Shown here: in pieces, positions 41,780-55,863 of the stretch
Position numbering within the stretch: position 1 is the first letter of the stretch
Layout of the letters: every line of letters begins with the position of its first letter
Assembly (NCBI RefSeq): GCF_001422815.1
Contig: NZ_LMMP01000034.1
Span: 195,442-259,441 of the forward strand
Origin: Methylobacterium sp. Leaf91
Lineage (GTDB): Bacteria; Pseudomonadota; Alphaproteobacteria; Rhizobiales; Beijerinckiaceae
Length of the DNA stretch: 64,000 bases
Direction: 5' to 3'
The notes under the pieces: model-generated
The model's input: the letters and a program-made list of their open reading frames with translations, nothing else
Told to the model about the DNA's origin: nothing
Databases searched by the model: none
Position numbers and translations under genes: made by a program

Positions 41780-43204
41780 GTGGCACCAAGGACAGTCAAG
41801 AACGTAGCGTACGGGGTGGCCGTTGCGGGACAGGTGAAGGACGCTCTTCTCCGTGTCTGCCTCCTCACCTTGTTCGCGACGCCCCTGCTCTTCGCCTCTG
41901 GCCCGTTCGCCGCGGCGCAATGGGGCGATTCCTACGATACCCCTCGCGGCGATTCCTACTACGCGCCGCGCCGCCGGCCGCGCGAGGAGGGGGATTACGG
42001 TGGCCGCCAAGCCAACCGGCGCTACGCCCCTCCCCCACAAGAGGCGCCGCGTCAGTTCTACTGGCCCTGGGAAGATCGTCCGCAGCAGGTACAACCGACC
42101 CCGGCCCCGGTGCCATCGGCCCGACCCACCCGGCCGCGGCCACCGACGATCGGGGAGAGCCAGCGCTCCTATACGAGGCGGCCGCGTCCGGCCCCCGTGG
42201 TCGCCCAGCCGAAACCGGTCCAGCCCAAGGCGGAGCCGTCGATCCGCATCGCGGTCTTCGGCGATTCGCTGGCGAACTCTCTCGGCCGTGGCCTCGATGA
42301 CGTGTTCGAGGACAATGCCGACGTGGCGATCCTCGACCGTTCGAAGGCCGATAGCGGTCTCGTCCGGAAAGACGTGGTCGACTGGCCTAAGGCGGCGGAG
42401 GATTTTCTGAAAACCAGCCCGAAAGTCGCCTACGCGGTCGTGATGCTCGGCGCCAACGACCGCCAGCCGATACGGGAGGGAACCGAGACCGTGGAACCGG
42501 GAACGGAACGCTGGCGCGAGATCTACCGCGACCGCGTCGATGCCCTGGCCAAGGTCTTCGCCGCCCAAAAGATTCCCTTCATCTGGGTCGGCGCGCCGCC
42601 GATGCGCAGCGAGCCGCTGACGAAGGACATCGCCACCATCAACGACCTCATCCGCGACCGCGTGGCGAAGGCGGGAGGGACTTATGTCGACATCTGGCCG
42701 GGCTTCGTCGACGATCGTAACCGCTTCACCATGACGGGGCCCGACCTGGAGGGGCAGGAGGCCAAGCTGCGGACGTCGGACGGCGTGCATTTCACCAAGG
42801 CAGGCTCCCGCAAGGTCGCGCATTTCGCCGATGTCGAACTCAAGCGTCTCATGGGCACGAACCCCACGGAGGCGCCGACGGTGGCGCCCGTAGCGACGGT
42901 TCCGGGTCCCCTCCTGGATGGTGAGGCCCCGAAGCTCGATGACACCGCGGCGATCGATCGCCAGATCACCTCGATGCTGCCAAGCCTGCCGGAGCCCCCG
43001 GGCATCCCCGCCTTGCCGGTGAAGCCCGCGTTCGGCCCGGTCATTCCCCTCGGCCGCGCCGAAGTGACCCCCGGCGGCACGCTCATCAGCGGACGGCAGC
43101 GCGATGGCGACGCATCGGGGAACGTGGAGCGGGTGCTTCAGCGCGGCTCGGCGCCGATGCCACAGCCGGGCCGGGCCGACGATTTCAAATGGCCGCCGGG
43201 CTGA
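41780..43204 (+). CDS. DUF459/SGNH-hydrolase family exported protein
   Basis: Protein of 474 residues. A hydrophobic segment near 25-45 is followed by about 110 proline/arginine-rich, presumably disordered residues. The SGNH core has block I IAVFGDSLANSL, the GANDRQP block and the C-terminal DGVHFTKAG with catalytic Asp/His. This is the DUF459 architecture common in rhizobiales, probably a periplasmic esterase or acyl transferase acting on cell-surface glycans. The start is GTG at 41780. A proline-rich tail of about 120 residues follows the hydrolase domain. Confidence 0.82.
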   Translation: MAPRTVKNVAYGVAVAGQVKDALLRVCLLTLFATPLLFASGPFAAAQWGDSYDTPRGDSYYAPRRRPREEGDYGGRQANRRYAPPPQEAPRQFYWPWEDRPQQVQPTPAPVPSARPTRPRPPTIGESQRSYTRRPRPAPVVAQPKPVQPKAEPSIRIAVFGDSLANSLGRGLDDVFEDNADVAILDRSKADSGLVRKDVVDWPKAAEDFLKTSPKVAYAVVMLGANDRQPIREGTETVEPGTERWREIYRDRVDALAKVFAAQKIPFIWVGAPPMRSEPLTKDIATINDLIRDRVAKAGGTYVDIWPGFVDDRNRFTMTGPDLEGQEAKLRTSDGVHFTKAGSRKVAHFADVELKRLMGTNPTEAPTVAPVATVPGPLLDGEAPKLDDTAAIDRQITSMLPSLPEPPGIPALPVKPAFGPVIPLGRAEVTPGGTLISGRQRDGDASGNVERVLQRGSAPMPQPGRADDFKWPPG

Positions 43205-43283
43205 TCCCGGCACGTCTGCGCCGGGTAGCGCGAAGAGATCCGGTGCCGGGGCTCGGCATGGAGCCGGCCCCGGACCTTGGGTT

Positions 43284-44717
43284 TCAGCGCGGCAGGACGC
43301 TCGATCCCATCAGGGCTTCGTCGATCGAGCGTGCCGCTTGGCGGCCTTCGCGGATTGCCCAGACCACGAGGGACTGCCCACGGCGCATGTCACCGGCGGC
43401 ATAGATCTTCTCGTTGGACGTCCGGTAATCGAGTTCGTTGGCGGTGACGTTGCCGCGCTTGTCCATGACGACGCCGGATTCCTCGAGTAGGCCCTTGCGA
43501 ACCGAACCGGCGAAACCGATGGCGAGGAACACCAGATCGGCCGGCAGGGTGAACTCACCGCCGGGGATGGGCTGACGCTTCTCATCCACGCGGGTGCAGA
43601 CCACGCCGGTGAGCTTGCCCTTCTTGTTGCCTTCCAAGCGCAGGGTGGCGGCCTGGAACTCGCGCTCGGCGCCTTCGGCCTGGCTCGAAGAGGTCCGCAT
43701 CTTGGTCGGCCAGTAGGGCCAGACCGAGAGCTTGTCCTCGCGCTCGGGCGGGCGCGGCCGGATGTCGAGCTGCGTCACCGAGAGGGCGCCCTGGCGGAAG
43801 GACGTGCCGACGCAATCCGACGCCGTATCGCCGCCACCGATCACGACGACGTTCTTGGCGGTGGCGAGGATCGGCAATTCGCCGTTGCCCGGCATCGGCT
43901 CGGCACCCACTCTGCGGTTCGACTGGACGAGGAACGGCATCGCGTAATGCACGCCGGCGAGTTCCTGGCCGGGGAGCTGCGGGTTGCGCGGATCTTCGGC
44001 GCCGCCGGCGAAGAGCACCGCGTCGAACTCGGCGGTGAGCTCGTCGAGCGGCTTCGTCACGCCGACATTGACGCCGTAATGGAAGGTCACGCCCTCCGCT
44101 TCCATCTGCTTCACGCGCCGGTCGATATGGCGCTTCTCCATCTTGAAGTCGGGGATGCCATAGCGCAGCAGACCACCGGCCTTCGGCTCCCGCTCGAAGA
44201 CATGGACGTCGTGGCCGACGCGCGCGAGCTGCTGCGCAGCGGCCATGCCCGCCGGCCCCGAGCCGATGACGGCGACCTTCTTGCCGGTGCGGGACGCAGG
44301 AATTTCCGGCTTCACCCAACCGTTGTTCCAGGCGCGGTCGGCAATGGCCTGCTCGATCGTCTTGATCGCGACGGGCTGGTTCTCGAGATTGAGGGTGCAG
44401 GCCTCCTCGCACGGCGCGGGACAGACGCGGCCGGTGAATTCCGGGAAATTGTTGGTCGAATGGAGGTTGCGCGCGGCCTCCTCCCAATCCGACTGGAAGA
44501 CGAGCTCGTTCCAGTCCGGGATCTGGTTGTGCACGGGGCAGCCGGTCGGCCCATGGCAGAACGGGATTCCGCAATCCATGCAGCGCGCGGCCTGCTTCTT
44601 CAGGTCGTGCTCGTCGAGGGGCAGCGTGAACTCGCGGAAGTGCCGCACGCGGTCCGCTGCGAGCTGGTACTTCTGCTCCTGCCGGTCGAACTCGAGGAAA
44701 CCCGTGATCTTGCCCAT
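43284..44717 (-). CDS. gltD: Glutamate synthase (NADPH) small subunit
   Basis: Supplies electrons from NADPH to GltB for the synthesis of two glutamates from glutamine and 2-oxoglutarate. The 477 residues show N-terminal iron-sulfur cysteines (CMDCGIPFCHGPTGCPV, CPAPCEEACTLN), the FAD motif VAVIGSGPAGMAAAQQLA, the NADPH motif VVIGGGDTASDCVGT and C-terminal YAAGDMRRGQSLVVWAIREG. The frame runs further upstream but MGKITGF at 44717 is the family N-terminus. Confidence 0.93.
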   Translation of the reverse strand: MGKITGFLEFDRQEQKYQLAADRVRHFREFTLPLDEHDLKKQAARCMDCGIPFCHGPTGCPVHNQIPDWNELVFQSDWEEAARNLHSTNNFPEFTGRVCPAPCEEACTLNLENQPVAIKTIEQAIADRAWNNGWVKPEIPASRTGKKVAVIGSGPAGMAAAQQLARVGHDVHVFEREPKAGGLLRYGIPDFKMEKRHIDRRVKQMEAEGVTFHYGVNVGVTKPLDELTAEFDAVLFAGGAEDPRNPQLPGQELAGVHYAMPFLVQSNRRVGAEPMPGNGELPILATAKNVVVIGGGDTASDCVGTSFRQGALSVTQLDIRPRPPEREDKLSVWPYWPTKMRTSSSQAEGAEREFQAATLRLEGNKKGKLTGVVCTRVDEKRQPIPGGEFTLPADLVFLAIGFAGSVRKGLLEESGVVMDKRGNVTANELDYRTSNEKIYAAGDMRRGQSLVVWAIREGRQAARSIDEALMGSSVLPR

Positions 44718-44818
44718 CGTGATCGTCTTTCGCGAGTCTGTCTGATCCGTCGAGCGGCGGTTGACCGGCCCGGTCCGCCTCAGCTCGTCATCCCTGTTGT
44801 GCCGCCCGGTGCCGCCGA

Positions 44819-45421
44819 CTAACCCGTCTTCAGCCTGTGGTCGGCGCGCTCGAAAACATTCGTGCAACGGGTGAGCCACGCCCTTATCGACGGTCTCGCC
44901 GCGAGGTCGAATCCGCCCTCATCGGCCCATTGCGTATAGGCGAAGAGCGACACGTCCGCGACGCTGAGCTCTTCTCCAACCAGCCACTCGACACCGCCGA
45001 GATGGCGCTCCATCACGTCCAAAGCCGCCTCGCCGCGTGCCACACGGGCCGGATCGCGCGCCTCCTTCGGCTTGCCGAGGTAGCGCATCTCGAACCGGCA
45101 GACCGCGATGGCGGGCTCGTGGCTGTACTGTTCCCAGAACAGCCACTCGTCCATCTTCGCCGCGAGGAACGCGTCACACGGGATCAACGCGCTCCCGCGG
45201 GAAAGATAGCGGATGATCGCGTTCGATTGGGCCAGACACCGGCCGTCCTCGAATTCGACCCCCGGCACCTGCCCCGCCGGAAAGCGGGACAGGTAGTCGG
45301 GTGTTCGGCTTTCGCCCTTCAGAATGTCGATCGGCACCCAGCGATAGGAAAGGCGGAGGTAATCGGCGACGATCTTGACCTTGAGACAATTGCCCGAGAC
45401 GAGATCACCGTAGATCCGCAT
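44819..45421 (-). CDS. Glutathione S-transferase family protein
   Basis: Protein of 200 residues with an N-terminal thioredoxin fold (MRIYGDLVSGNCLKVKIVADYL, the GNCxKV type active-site region) and the QSNAIIRYL glutathione-binding motif, then an all-helical C-terminal domain with SVADVSLFAYT. It starts seven bases after the gltB stop and 101 bases before gltD, so it is inserted within the glutamate synthase operon. Substrate unknown. Confidence 0.88.
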   Translation of the reverse strand: MRIYGDLVSGNCLKVKIVADYLRLSYRWVPIDILKGESRTPDYLSRFPAGQVPGVEFEDGRCLAQSNAIIRYLSRGSALIPCDAFLAAKMDEWLFWEQYSHEPAIAVCRFEMRYLGKPKEARDPARVARGEAALDVMERHLGGVEWLVGEELSVADVSLFAYTQWADEGGFDLAARPSIRAWLTRCTNVFERADHRLKTG

Positions 45422-45428
45422 ACCGGCC

Positions 45429-50135
<4,707 letters not shown>

Positions 50136-50141
50136 GCTCAT

Positions 50142-50792
50142 AACCCCTCAGACTCATTCGTCCGTGCCCGCATGCGAGCATGTTTCATGCCCGAATGCCA
50201 TCCGGCACTCAGGCCCCTACCTCGACGCGGTCGGATTCGTGCAGGATCTTCGGTAAGGAAGCGCCCGCACTCCGCGGGCTCAACGACGGCTTGAATTCAA
50301 GCCGTGCGGGCCCGGATCGCCGTAATGGCGACCGGCTTGGAATCTCGTTTTTTCGTGAGATTCGACACCCGCTCGAGACCTTCCGCGTTCCTCGACGGCA
50401 ATTGTCCTCGGAGACGAATCGCCGCCGGAACACCCTGCCAAAAATGGGACAGCCGTACTGTCCTAATTACGGAAGGTGACAGATTTTAAACGCTCCAGCA
50501 AGAGGCTCACGCGCGTGATGGACAGGTTTGATGTGCGCTGCGACCATGCATACATTTTGAGGTCAACAACACGGGCCGATGCTGACAGCGGGATCGGTGA
50601 CAGGGCCGGGAAACCGACGGATACCGATCGCCCGCGACTTGCCGCGCTTCACCCGCATTCCCGCCCCAATCGGGCGCTCTACAGGGCTCGCCAAGCACAA
50701 GCGGCATGCGGGGTGATGGACCGCACGGAGACCTCCATAGACCTGCGTCAACAGTAGGCTATGGAACGAACGACCAAGCAAGACGAGGCACC
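50142..50792. other. Long gene-free region upstream of gltB
   Basis: About 650 bases between gltB and the next forward gene contain no frame with convincing codon use. Besides the palindrome at 50286-50305, a hairpin with arms GAATCTC (50340-50346) and GAGATTC (50357-50363) encloses a T-rich loop. Transcription of gltB must start in this stretch, leaving room for a long leader; nothing else is recognised. Confidence 0.5.
50286..50305. promoter_or_regulatory. Perfect 20-bp palindrome upstream of gltB
   Basis: Arms ACGGCTTGAA and TTCAAGCCGT meet with no spacer, 150-170 bases before the gltB start. Perfect symmetry fits a dimeric regulator operator, for example nitrogen control, or a cruciform-prone hairpin in the leader. 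No family-specific consensus is recognised. Confidence 0.45.
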
Positions 50793-51722
50793 ATGGAATC
50801 GAGCCGCAGGGCGCCTGTGCGCTCCCATAAGTTCAGCCGGTCTCAGATCGGCCTGACCATGCTGGCGGGGTTCATCTCCCTGTCGGCCCTCGGGACTGTC
50901 ACCGCTCAAGCGCAATACGGTTACGAGCCCGACCTTATCCTTCCCCCTCGCGCCGTCGTCTGGCGCCTGAATGACCGCGGCTTCACCGAGGTGACGCGGC
51001 CGCGATTCGACGGCCGTGCCTATATCGTCGAAGCAACGGGCCCCTATGGCGACAGGGTGCGGCTCTTCGTGGATGCACGGGACGGCGCGGTCCTTGACCG
51101 CCAGCGTCTCGGTGCACCGTTGCCGCCTGCGCCGATTCCGGTCGCCCGTCCGGCGGCGCCCGGTTATGGCTGGACCGAGGCGGACGAGCAGCCCCGTCAA
51201 CCGATGCGCGAGGCGGCACGGCCTGTTCCCCCCGGTAGGATCCCAAACGGAGATGGTGTGAGCCGGCAGCCGCGATTCGACGTGGCGGCGCGCCCAGACG
51301 CGCCTGCCCGCGCGGAACCCGCCGATCGCAACCCGTTGGGTCTCAACCCCGATGCCCGCACCGGCGACGCGAGACGCCCGGCAGAACCGGCGCCAGCCCG
51401 CAAAATCACCAGGTTGGCCCCGCCGGCTAAACCGGCAGCGCCCCGGCTCGCTCCGGAAGCCCCCTCCCCGGCCGCGACGGACGCAACGTCCGATGCCCGG
51501 ACCACCACGCCTCCGGTTGCCGCCATCGAGCAGCCGAAGGTCGAACCCTCGACACCCGCAGCGAATCATCCCCGCCGAGACGCCGCGCAGGCTCCCTCGC
51601 CCAAGGCTCAGGCGTGGAGCGATCCGCCTGCGGACAGGAAAGCCGTTCGGGTCATCGGTGGCGCGACGGTCGTACCGGGATCGACCGACAAGGATCAGCA
51701 AGGCGACCGTCCGGCCGAGTAG
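50793..51722 (+). CDS. Exported proline/alanine-rich protein, PepSY-like N-terminal region
   Basis: Protein of 309 residues. The signal peptide (GLTMLAGFISLSALGTVTAQAQ, about 20-42) is followed by a compact region, VVWRLNDRGFTEVTRPRFDGRAYIVEATGPYGDRVRLFVDARDG, that resembles a PepSY-type fold. The remaining 200 residues are proline-, alanine- and arginine-rich with low complexity. It is probably periplasmic with a disordered tail. Function unknown. It has its own strong terminator immediately downstream. Confidence 0.75.
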   Translation: MESSRRAPVRSHKFSRSQIGLTMLAGFISLSALGTVTAQAQYGYEPDLILPPRAVVWRLNDRGFTEVTRPRFDGRAYIVEATGPYGDRVRLFVDARDGAVLDRQRLGAPLPPAPIPVARPAAPGYGWTEADEQPRQPMREAARPVPPGRIPNGDGVSRQPRFDVAARPDAPARAEPADRNPLGLNPDARTGDARRPAEPAPARKITRLAPPAKPAAPRLAPEAPSPAATDATSDARTTTPPVAAIEQPKVEPSTPAANHPRRDAAQAPSPKAQAWSDPPADRKAVRVIGGATVVPGSTDKDQQGDRPAE

Positions 51723-51751
51723 CCGACGTCGTCATCGTTACCGAGACGAAC

Positions 51752-51784
51752 AAAGGCGTCGAGCGACGAAGGCTCGGCGCCTTT
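51752..51784. terminator. Bidirectional intrinsic terminator
   Basis: A 13-bp stem with one wobble pair (AAAGGCGTCGAGC against GCTCGGCGCCTTT), loop of seven, followed by TTTCTT on the plus strand and T-rich on the minus strand. It sits between the exported-protein gene and fdsD, which end facing each other, and can serve both. Confidence 0.85.
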
Positions 51785-51807
51785 TTCTTGAACACGCTCG
51801 CGGCCAA

Positions 51808-52101
51808 TCAGCCAGCGTCACTCGCGCCGGCGCCCTGTAAATGGGGGTCATTCGTGGCCGCCCGGACGGGGCTGTCGCTCTGGCTCGGCGAAGTCGTGAT
51901 CGCCTTCAACGCCAGCGGGTCGAGGTTGCTTCCCTCGGTCGGGCCATAGGTTTCGAGGGCACGGCGCATCTTCGGCGTCCAGAATGCCACGATGTGCTTG
52001 TGGATACCCGCCACGGCTTCGTCATCCGGATAGGATCTGAAAAAGCCGGCGATCTGGTTCGCCATGCGGACGAGCTTGTCGTTGGTGGTCAGGGCGCTCA
52101 T
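51808..52101 (-). CDS. fdsD: Formate dehydrogenase delta subunit FdsD
   Basis: Small accessory subunit of 97 residues of NAD-dependent molybdenum formate dehydrogenase. The N-terminus KLVRMANQIAGFFRSYPDDEAVAGIHKHIVAFWTPKMRRAL is the FdsD signature; the last 30 residues are variable. FdsD is required for assembly or stability of the enzyme rather than catalysis. It is the last gene of the operon, 43 bases after fdhD. Confidence 0.9.
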   Translation of the reverse strand: MSALTTNDKLVRMANQIAGFFRSYPDDEAVAGIHKHIVAFWTPKMRRALETYGPTEGSNLDPLALKAITTSPSQSDSPVRAATNDPHLQGAGASDAG

Positions 52102-52144
52102 GGGACTGGCTCTGTCGACGGGTGAAGGATCGGCCGCGCGCGAC

Positions 52145-53002
52145 TTAGCGTTCGGCGGCAAGACGAAGACGTTCACGGCCGGAAAAGACCGTGAGGGTGT
52201 CCGACCGGGCGATGGCGCAGAGCGTGATGTCGTGCAGTCGCGCCCGGTCGATGGCGAGGGAGGTCGGGGCGGAGATCGCCACCAGAACGGCAGCGCCGAA
52301 GGTCGCAGTCTTCTCCACCATCTCGAACGAGCAACGGCTGGTGATGACGACGAAGCCATCGTTGGGATCGGTCCCGGCCCGCATCAGCGCACCGATCAGC
52401 TTGTCGAGACCGTTATGGCGCCCGACATCCTCGCGGACGGCGAGAAGATTGCCGTTCCGATCCGCCCAGGCCGCGGCATGGACGGCGCGGGTCGTGTGGT
52501 TGAGAACCTGCGCATCGCCCATTCCGAGCAGGGCGCGCTGGATCGATTCGATCCCGACCGCCTGCATTGCATGAGCACGCGGCTCCGCCTTCGGAAGGGC
52601 CGCGAGATCGTCGATGCCGCAGACGCCGCATCCGGTGCGCCCGCTGATGGCGCGTTTCCGGGCAAGATGCTCGCGCAGCCGCCCCGGAGCGAGATCCACG
52701 ACGAGGCGCAATCCCCCGTCTCCGTCCTCGACCCGGACCGACCTGATCTCGTCTGCGGACTCGACGATCCCCTCGGTGAGGCTGAACCCGTAGGCGAAAT
52801 CCTCGAGGTCGGACGGGGTCGTCATCATGACCGCGTAGGGCACGCTGCCATAGACGAGGTTGACGGGCATCTCGACGGCAAGATCGCGATGCCCTTCGCG
52901 GGCCGTGGGATCGTCGTACGCCACGACCAGGGTCGGCACACGCCGGCTCGTCGGAGCCGGCGTGTCGGTGTCGTTCAGATCGTTCCGTTCACTCGGCAGC
53001 AT
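52145..53002 (-). CDS. fdhD: Formate dehydrogenase sulfurtransferase FdhD/FdsC
   Basis: Transfers sulfur from a cysteine desulfurase to the molybdenum/tungsten cofactor, a step needed for active formate dehydrogenase. The 285 residues contain the sulfur-carrying motif GRTGCGVCG (Cys125 and Cys128), plus AVREDVGRHNGLDKLIGA and ITSRCSFEMVEKT. It overlaps fdsA by 14 bases. Confidence 0.93.
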   Translation of the reverse strand: MLPSERNDLNDTDTPAPTSRRVPTLVVAYDDPTAREGHRDLAVEMPVNLVYGSVPYAVMMTTPSDLEDFAYGFSLTEGIVESADEIRSVRVEDGDGGLRLVVDLAPGRLREHLARKRAISGRTGCGVCGIDDLAALPKAEPRAHAMQAVGIESIQRALLGMGDAQVLNHTTRAVHAAAWADRNGNLLAVREDVGRHNGLDKLIGALMRAGTDPNDGFVVITSRCSFEMVEKTATFGAAVLVAISAPTSLAIDRARLHDITLCAIARSDTLTVFSGRERLRLAAER

Positions 53003-55850
53003 TCAATTGCGTCGCGATTCTCGTGAGCGAGAAGTCCTCCTCGAAGAACTTCGCCTGCCAATCTGACGGACGGTTCGTCCGCCGCACCTGTACCGCCGTC
53101 ACCTTATACTCGGGGCAGTTGGTGGCCCAGTCCGAGTAGTCGGTGGTGATGACATTGGCACCGGTCTTGGCATGGTGGAACGTGGTGTAGACCACGCCCG
53201 GCTGCATCCGCTCGGAGACGATCGCCTTCAGGGCGATGTCGCCGGAGCGGCTCTCGAGAGCCACGAGATCGCCGTCGAGAATGCCGCGAACCTCGGCATC
53301 GAACGGGTGGATCTCCAGCACGTCCTCCTCGTGCCAGCGCGAGTTCTCCGTGCGGCGCGTCTGTGCGCCGACATTGTACTGCGACAGGATGCGGCCGGTG
53401 GTGAGGATGAGCGGGAAGCGCGGTCCGGTGCGCTCCTCGGTCGCCACGTACTCGGTGATCATGAACTTGCCGAGGCCGCGCACGAACCGGTCCACGTGCA
53501 TCATCGGCGTACCGTTGGGAGCGGCGTCGTTGCACGGCCACTGGATCGAACCGAGTTCGTCGATCTTGGCGAAGCTCACGCCCTTGAAGCTCGGGGTGAG
53601 CGAGGCGATCTCGTCCATGATCTCGCTCGGATGCGAGTAGTTCATCGGATAGCCGAGGGCGTTCGAGAGCAGCATCGTACCCTCCCAATCACCGACGCCC
53701 GAGAGCGGCGGCATCACCTTGCGGACGCGGGAGATGCGACGCTCGGCATTGGTGAAGGTACCGTCCTTCTCAAGGAACGACGCGCCCGGCAGGAAGACAT
53801 GGGCGTATTTCGCCGTCTCGTTCAGGAAGATGTCTTGGACGACGATGCATTCCATCGCCATCAGGCCGGCGGTGACGTGGTGCGTGTCGGGGTCCGACTG
53901 GGCGATGTCCTCGCCCTGGATGTACATGCCCTTGAAGGCGCCATCGACGGCCTCGTCGAGCATGTTGGTGATGCGCAGGCCCGGATCCTTGTCGAGGGAA
54001 ACGCCCCAGAGCGATTCGAAGGTCTCGCGGGTGGCGTCGTCCGACACGTGGCGGTAGCCCGGCAGTTCGTGCGGGAACGAGCCCATGTCGCACGAGCCCT
54101 GGACGTTGTTCTGTCCGCGCAGCGGGTTCACGCCGGCGCCCAGCATGCCGATATTGCCGGTGGCCATGGCGATGTTGGCCATGCCCATGACCATGGTCGA
54201 GCCCTGGCTGTGCTCGGTGACGCCCAGACCGTAATAGATGCCCGCGGCCCCGCCGGTGGCGTAGAGGCGGGCGGCGCCCCGGATGTCCTCGGGGTTCACG
54301 CCGATCTTGTCGGCCTGGGCCTCGGGCGAGTGGCGCTCCTCGGCGATGAAACGAGCCCAGGATTCGAAATCGTTGAGGTCGCAGCGCTCCCGCACATAAG
54401 CCTCGTCGATCAGCCCTTCCGTGACGATGACGTGCGCCATCGCGTTGATGAAGGCGACGTTGGAGCCGGGCTTCAGCGGCAGGTGGTAATCGGCCTCGAT
54501 ATGGGGCGACTTCACCAGGTCGATCCTGCGCGGATCGGCGACGATGAGCTTGGCGCCCTCACGCAGGCGCTTCTTCATCCGCGATCCGAAAACCGGGTGA
54601 CCGTCGGTCGGGTTCGCGCCGATGACGAGGATCACGTCGGAATGCGCCACCGAGGCGAAATCCTGCGTGCCGGCCGAGGTGCCGAGCGTCGACATCAGGC
54701 CGTAACCGGTGGGCGAATGGCAGACACGGGCGCAGGTATCGACGTTGTTGTTGCCGAAGGCGGCACGCACGAGCTTCTGGACGAGGTAGGCTTCCTCGTT
54801 GGTGCAGCGCGACGAGGTGATGCCGCCCACGGAATCCTTGCCGTACTGAGCCTGGATCCGCTTGAACTCGGAAGCAGCGCGATCGATCGCGACCTCCCAC
54901 GACACTTCCTGCCAGGGGTCCGTGATCTTGTCGCGGATCATCGGCTTGGTGATGCGGTCCTTGTGGGTGGCGTAGCCGTAGGCGAAGCGGCCCTTGACGC
55001 AGGAATGGCCGTCATTGGCCTTGCCGCCCTTGTAGGGGACCATGCGGACGATGCGGGTGCCCTGCATCTCGGCCTTGAACGAGCAGCCGACGCCGCAATA
55101 AGCACAGGTGGTGATCTCGGAATGGTCCGGCTGGCCATGCTCGATGATCGACTTTTCCTGAAGCGTCGCCGTCGGGCAGGCCTGAACGCAGGCGCCACAG
55201 GAGACGCATTCGGAGTTGAAGAAGTCGGTGGGGCCGGCAGCCACGCGGCTGTCGAAGCCACGGCCCGAAATCGTGAGCGCGAAGGTGCCCTGCGTCTCTT
55301 CGCAAGCGCGGACGCAGCGATTGCAGACGATGCACTTCGACGGATCGTAGGTGAAATACGGGTTGGACGTATCCTTGGCCAGGTACTGGTCCGAAGACGG
55401 CTTGACGTGGTTGGCGCCGTCAAAGCCGTAGCGCACGTCGCGCAAGCCGACCGCGCCTGCCATGTCCTGCAATTCGCAATCGCCGTTGGCAGCACAGGTC
55501 AGGCAGTCGAGCGGGTGATCGGAGATGTAGAGCTCCATCACGCCTTTGCGGAGCTTGGCGAGCTTGTCCGTCTGGGTCGAGACCACCATGCCGTTCTCGG
55601 CTGGGGTGGTGCAGGAGGCGGGCGTGCCGCGCCGCCCCTCGATCTCCACGAGGCAGAGACGGCAGGAGCCGAAGGCTTCCAGCGAATCGGTGGCGCAGAG
55701 CTTGGGGATCTGCGTGCCGGCATGCATCGCCGCCGCCATTACCGACGTGCCGGCGGGAACGGTGACGCTCATGCCGTCGATGGTGAGGGTGACGGTCTGC
55801 TCGTTCACCCGGATCGGGGTGCCGTAATCGATCTCTTTGATGAGGGCCAT
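52989..55850 (-). CDS. fdsA: NAD-dependent formate dehydrogenase alpha subunit
   Basis: Catalytic subunit (953 residues) oxidising formate to CO2 at a bis-molybdopterin guanine dinucleotide metal centre. Domains in order are a 2Fe-2S ferredoxin fold (Cys52, 63, 66, 80), a His-Cys cluster (DHPLDCLTCAANGDC), two 4Fe-4S clusters (CIVCNRCVRAC, CVSCGACVQACP), a further cluster (CAYCGVGCSF) and the molybdopterin domains. The metal ligand is Cys377, followed by His378 in CARVCHSPTGYG; there is no in-frame TGA, so it is not a selenoenzyme. It resembles the FDH2/FdsA type of methylobacteria. Confidence 0.95.
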   Translation of the reverse strand: MALIKEIDYGTPIRVNEQTVTLTIDGMSVTVPAGTSVMAAAMHAGTQIPKLCATDSLEAFGSCRLCLVEIEGRRGTPASCTTPAENGMVVSTQTDKLAKLRKGVMELYISDHPLDCLTCAANGDCELQDMAGAVGLRDVRYGFDGANHVKPSSDQYLAKDTSNPYFTYDPSKCIVCNRCVRACEETQGTFALTISGRGFDSRVAAGPTDFFNSECVSCGACVQACPTATLQEKSIIEHGQPDHSEITTCAYCGVGCSFKAEMQGTRIVRMVPYKGGKANDGHSCVKGRFAYGYATHKDRITKPMIRDKITDPWQEVSWEVAIDRAASEFKRIQAQYGKDSVGGITSSRCTNEEAYLVQKLVRAAFGNNNVDTCARVCHSPTGYGLMSTLGTSAGTQDFASVAHSDVILVIGANPTDGHPVFGSRMKKRLREGAKLIVADPRRIDLVKSPHIEADYHLPLKPGSNVAFINAMAHVIVTEGLIDEAYVRERCDLNDFESWARFIAEERHSPEAQADKIGVNPEDIRGAARLYATGGAAGIYYGLGVTEHSQGSTMVMGMANIAMATGNIGMLGAGVNPLRGQNNVQGSCDMGSFPHELPGYRHVSDDATRETFESLWGVSLDKDPGLRITNMLDEAVDGAFKGMYIQGEDIAQSDPDTHHVTAGLMAMECIVVQDIFLNETAKYAHVFLPGASFLEKDGTFTNAERRISRVRKVMPPLSGVGDWEGTMLLSNALGYPMNYSHPSEIMDEIASLTPSFKGVSFAKIDELGSIQWPCNDAAPNGTPMMHVDRFVRGLGKFMITEYVATEERTGPRFPLILTTGRILSQYNVGAQTRRTENSRWHEEDVLEIHPFDAEVRGILDGDLVALESRSGDIALKAIVSERMQPGVVYTTFHHAKTGANVITTDYSDWATNCPEYKVTAVQVRRTNRPSDWQAKFFEEDFSLTRIATQLNAAE

Positions 55851-55863
55851 GGGTCGCGCCTCC

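Noticed and set aside
52989..55850. Selenocysteine in formate dehydrogenase
   Set aside because: The metal-ligand position is a normal cysteine codon and there is no in-frame TGA.
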